Positions 19,153-21,173 of a stretch of DNA of 21,173 bases are shown here, in pieces (within the stretch, counting starts at the first letter, position 1; the number at the start of each line of letters is the position of its first letter). Position numbers and translations under genes: made by a program. Source of the DNA: Byssothecium circinans (Eukaryota; Ascomycota; Dothideomycetes; Pleosporales; Massarinaceae); contig ML976994.1 in the NCBI GenBank assembly GCA_010015675.1, forward strand, positions 505,904-527,076, in the 5' to 3' direction. The notes under the pieces are model-generated. The model made no database searches. It was not told where the DNA came from and was given only the letters and a program-made list of their open reading frames with translations.

Positions 19153-19298
19153 CTACTTACGCGCATGAGTAGAACTAGAGCCATGTTATTTTAGCACCTA
19201 CACTCTAATTTGTTACTTATTAGTTTACTAGGAATGTAATTTTAATGTAACTTTAGTTTCTATTATATCTACTACTCTACTATGCTCCGTGAGTACGC
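19153..19298 (+). mobile_element. Short TIR-bearing repeat (MITE-like), copy B
   Basis: This is the diverged second copy of the repeat at 9913-10083, same orientation. It begins CTACTTACGCGCA and ends CCGTGAGTACG; the tail CGTGAGTAC is the reverse complement of the head GTACTCACG seen in copy A. It is about 25 bp shorter than copy A, mainly in the first half. No coding content. Confidence 0.5.
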
Positions 19299-19597
19299 AA
19301 CTTCCTCTAGATGCGAGTTAGAGAGAATTTTCAAGGTCTTATAAACTATCTCTCCTAGCAATGCACTTCTAGTCTAGGCTAGATTTTCGTAGTGTATTAG
19401 TATAGAGAATAATAGGCAAAGAGTATTTCTCGCAAAGTCTGCTTTGCATTCTAAAAGTTAGAACTATATTTGTAAGAAGGTTTTAAGCTTAGCTTTTGCT
19501 CCGCCACCGGCGCTTAGATAGAGAATATATAATAATTCGATTTTTCCTATAGACCCCCTTTCCTAAAACATCTATCTATAAATAGTGCTATGCTAGC
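19299..19597. other. AT-rich spacer, nothing assigned
   Basis: No frame, repeat or motif is supported between the repeat copy ending near 19298 and the LTR starting at 19598. Confidence 0.4.
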
Positions 19598-20086
19598 TGT
19601 TAAAAGGTAATAGAGATATAGCAGAGATAGACGAAAGTAGTTGATTGATAGTAGATTATGTCGTATGTAGTTAAGAGTTTAATCAAAGATAGAGCACTTA
19701 CTTATACCTTTCTTCAGCCTATTCCTACTAGCCTATATGCAGTAGATAGTATAAAGAAAGGCTGCAAGCGTTCTTACTTTTCTACAAACGTTTTTAGCTT
19801 GATATTGTTTCTTTATTTAATAAGGAAAACTAGTTTCTTTATTTAATAAAGAACCAATAACGCCACAATATTGGCTAGGCCTTTGGATCAGTCGATTGAT
19901 CAATTGCTTGATCAATCGATCGATCTAGGATGGTTCCATCCGATCTATAGTTAACTGCCTAGGTGGTAGTAGTCTAGGATAGCCTAGATTACTAACCTAT
20001 AGTATTTAACTACTAGGTAATAAGGAGTATATATAGAAATAAGAGTAGATTAATATAAGTATTAAATATACTCTTATATTCTAACA
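19598..20086 (-). repeat. 3' LTR of a Ty1/copia retrotransposon
   Basis: The 489-bp segment begins TGTTA at 19598 and ends TAACA at 20086, the five-base inverted ends expected of a copia LTR. Read on the minus strand it starts TGTTAGAATATAAG, directly after a purine-rich stretch (GGATTAAGGGG, minus strand of about 20090-20101) that would serve as the polypurine tract. It lies downstream of the RNase H end in the element's own direction, so it is the 3' LTR. The partner LTR and the second target duplication are outside the window; the base string left of it is CTAGC. A 62-codon frame inside it has no coding features. Confidence 0.75.
19892..19919. repeat. Perfect 12-bp-arm palindrome inside the LTR
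   Basis: TCGATTGATCAA at 19892-19903 is followed by a four-base loop (TTGC) and its exact reverse complement at 19908-19919. A second smaller hairpin (GGATGG-TT-CCATCC) follows at about 19928-19941. These GATC-rich inverted repeats could be an LTR regulatory or hairpin element; no function is shown. Confidence 0.8.
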
Positions 20087-20564
20087 CAACCCCTTAATCC
20101 TTATTAGCATCCTAATAATAGATTTGTTTTCTAAGGGAAAATTTAAAAACCTTAGTTAATACCTTCTTTATTTAAAGAGGTTATATAGGAGAAAATATTC
20201 AAAACTCCTTATAGTTATATGTTAACTGTATAAGGATATTAAGATCTAGTTATCTAGGTATTCTTCTTAAGTCCTTATTATTATAGTTATCTAGCTCTTT
20301 GCTAGATTTTACTATAATCTATAGTATAGAGTCTAACCTTAATAGCTCTTACTATTTATTCTAAGGAAAAACTCTTTTTAGTTAAAAACCTTAGTCTCTA
20401 GTATTTTAACTAGAGTATAGTATATAAGGCTTAATAGCTCTTATTACTATCTAAGAAAAAACCATCTTAGGTTAAAAATCTTAGGATATTAAAGAGAAAG
20501 CTTTTTAGCGAAAACTCTTTTATCTAGAAGGTAATTCTCTCTAGCTTTATAGTATATATTCCTT
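20087..20564 (-). other. 3' untranslated part of the copia element with internal repeats
   Basis: Between the RNase H stop and the LTR there is no coding frame. Two copies of a unit with a 92-bp period start at 20338 and 20430 (CTTAATAGCTCTTA, then TCTAAG-AAAAAC and TTAAAAA-CTTAG). A third partial copy of the second motif lies at about 20128-20160 (CTAAGGGAAAA, TTAAAAACCTTAG). The purine-rich stretch next to the LTR, at about 20090-20101 on the minus strand, is the likely polypurine tract. Confidence 0.55.
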
Positions 20565-21173
20565 TTAGCTTTTACTTATATTTATAAGTTCTATTGCTTT
20601 TGTAAAGCTAATAGTATTTAAGCTTTTAGTAAATATATCAGCAGGCTGATCTTTTGTATTTATATAGTCTAAATTAATAATACCTTCTAATATTTTTTTT
20701 CTAACGTAGTGATATTGTATATCAATATGTTTAGATTTAGAATAGTATTCTGGATTTTTAGCTAGCTTAATAGCAGGCTGATTATCACAGAATAGATAGT
20801 ATTCTTTACTATCTTTAATATTTAAACTTTTAAATATATTTATTAAATAAATATATTCTTTTATAGCTTCTTTTAAAGCCATATATTCAGCCTCGCAGCT
20901 AGATAGAGCTATACTCTTTTGTAATTTACTAGACCAGCTAATAGGAGTATTATTTATAGTAAATATAAATCCTGTAGTAGATTTTCTATCTACTAGATCA
21001 TCCCCCTAATCTGCATCTACATAGCCCTTTAAGCTAAATGTAGGTTTAAGATTATTATTTATATTAGCTTTAAATACTAGTTTATAATCTACCTTATCTA
21101 TTAAATACTTCCAGATTCTTTCTAGAGCGGTATAATGAGATTTATTAGGATTAGACATAAATCTAGCACAGTT
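20565..21173 (-). pseudogene. Ty1/copia Pol C-terminus: end of RT and RNase H (right edge truncated)
   Basis: One minus-strand frame of 202 codons runs from the window edge to TAA at 20567-20565, broken only by a TAG at 21008-21006. The upstream part is the RT-RNase H connection (FMSNPNKSHYTALERIWKYL). RNase H follows: GYVDAD-stop-GDD, where the stop replaces the conserved Trp of DADWGD (TGG to TAG); DRKSTTGFIF; SWSSKLQKSIALSSCEAEYM with the catalytic Glu; FCDNQPAIKLAKNPEY with a catalytic Asp; SKHIDIQYHYVR and the final DQPADIFTKSL. Length and order match copia elements. RNase H removes the RNA strand during cDNA synthesis. The nearest intact sub-frame starts at an internal Met at 20882. The coding is AT-rich but retains CpA, so it is much less RIP-damaged than its neighbours. 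Full gag, integrase and most of RT are outside the window. Confidence 0.9.

Larger units (their letters stand above)
1400..21173. other. AT-rich block with RIP-type mutation signature
   Basis: From about 1400 onward the sequence is dense in TAA, TAG, CTAG and TTAA while CA and TG are scarce and CG is still frequent. This is the pattern left by repeat-induced point mutation acting on CpA (CpA to TpA on either strand). Where old proteins can be recognised, stops sit at Gln (CAA/CAG) or Trp (TGG) codons, and Asp or Glu have become Asn or Lys. RIP is known from Pezizomycotina and acts on duplicated DNA during the sexual cycle. The left limit is sharp within some tens of bases; the right limit is beyond the window. 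The copia portion at the right end is much less affected. Confidence 0.85.

Noticed and set aside
19658..19846. 62-codon plus-strand frame
   Set aside because: It lies entirely inside the copia LTR and has no protein features.
1400..21173. A variant genetic code with TAA/TAG read as Gln (ciliate-like), since many relics read well that way
   Set aside because: Some TAG codons fall at Trp sites (N-W-P-P-Y of the Tc1 transposase, DADWGD of copia RNase H), catalytic Asp/Glu are changed to Asn/Lys as well, and the WD40 gene ends normally with TAG. RIP explains all of this.
1400..21173. Mitochondrial or other organelle DNA because of high AT
   Set aside because: The relics are nuclear fungal families and nuclear transposons, CpG is frequent, and no mitochondrial gene, tRNA or rRNA motif is seen.
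1..21173. CRISPR array, tRNA or rRNA genes
   Set aside because: No spaced direct repeats of array type and no cloverleaf or rRNA landmarks were noticed on either strand; a covariance search was not possible here.

Overview
The window looks like a filamentous ascomycete (Pezizomycotina) chromosome crossing from a gene-bearing, GC-balanced segment into a long AT-rich block destroyed by repeat-induced point mutation (RIP). Support comes from the 3' end of a fungal NLR-type WD40 gene at the left edge, a fungus-specific kinase family and a fungal DUF7924-type protein as relics, and mutation debris of one kind: CpA/TpG are scarce, TpA (TAA, TAG, CTAG) is everywhere, CpG is still common. In-frame stops are overwhelmingly TAA/TAG at sites where Gln or Trp is expected, and acidic catalytic residues have become Asn or Lys (G to A).

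Layout. 1-543: C-terminal end of a WD40-repeat protein, open at the left edge. 681-1007: a compact non-autonomous Tc1/mariner-type element (MITE) with perfect 27-bp terminal inverted repeats that include the TA target duplication, not visibly RIP-mutated. 1008-1400: GC-balanced spacer with two poly-A runs. About 1400 to the right edge: the AT-rich block. Identifiable in it are a fungal protein kinase pseudogene (about 8550-9265, +), a DUF7924-like pseudogene (about 10840-12191, +), a complete but dead Tc1-like DD34E transposon with TIRs (13535-14893, +), two diverged copies of a short TIR-bearing repeat (9913-10083 and 19153-19298), and the 3' part of a Ty1/copia retrotransposon on the minus strand (RT tail and RNase H at 20565-21173, LTR at 19598-20086). 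A GA-rich minisatellite lies at 6734-6996.

Several further stretches read as former protein when TAA/TAG are read through, but I cannot name them: 1706-2150 (+), 2852-3303 (-, coiled coil), 5115-5468 (-), 6241-6671 (-), 15113-15626 (+) and 18263-18960 (-). They are given as unidentified relics with lower confidence.

Nothing in the AT block except the copia fragment looks close to functional; the copia part carries one nonsense mutation in 202 codons and keeps CpA dinucleotides, so it arrived late or escaped most RIP. The presence of non-transposon families (kinase, DUF7924, unnamed relics) among transposons suggests duplicated host or cargo genes that were caught by RIP. That is inference.
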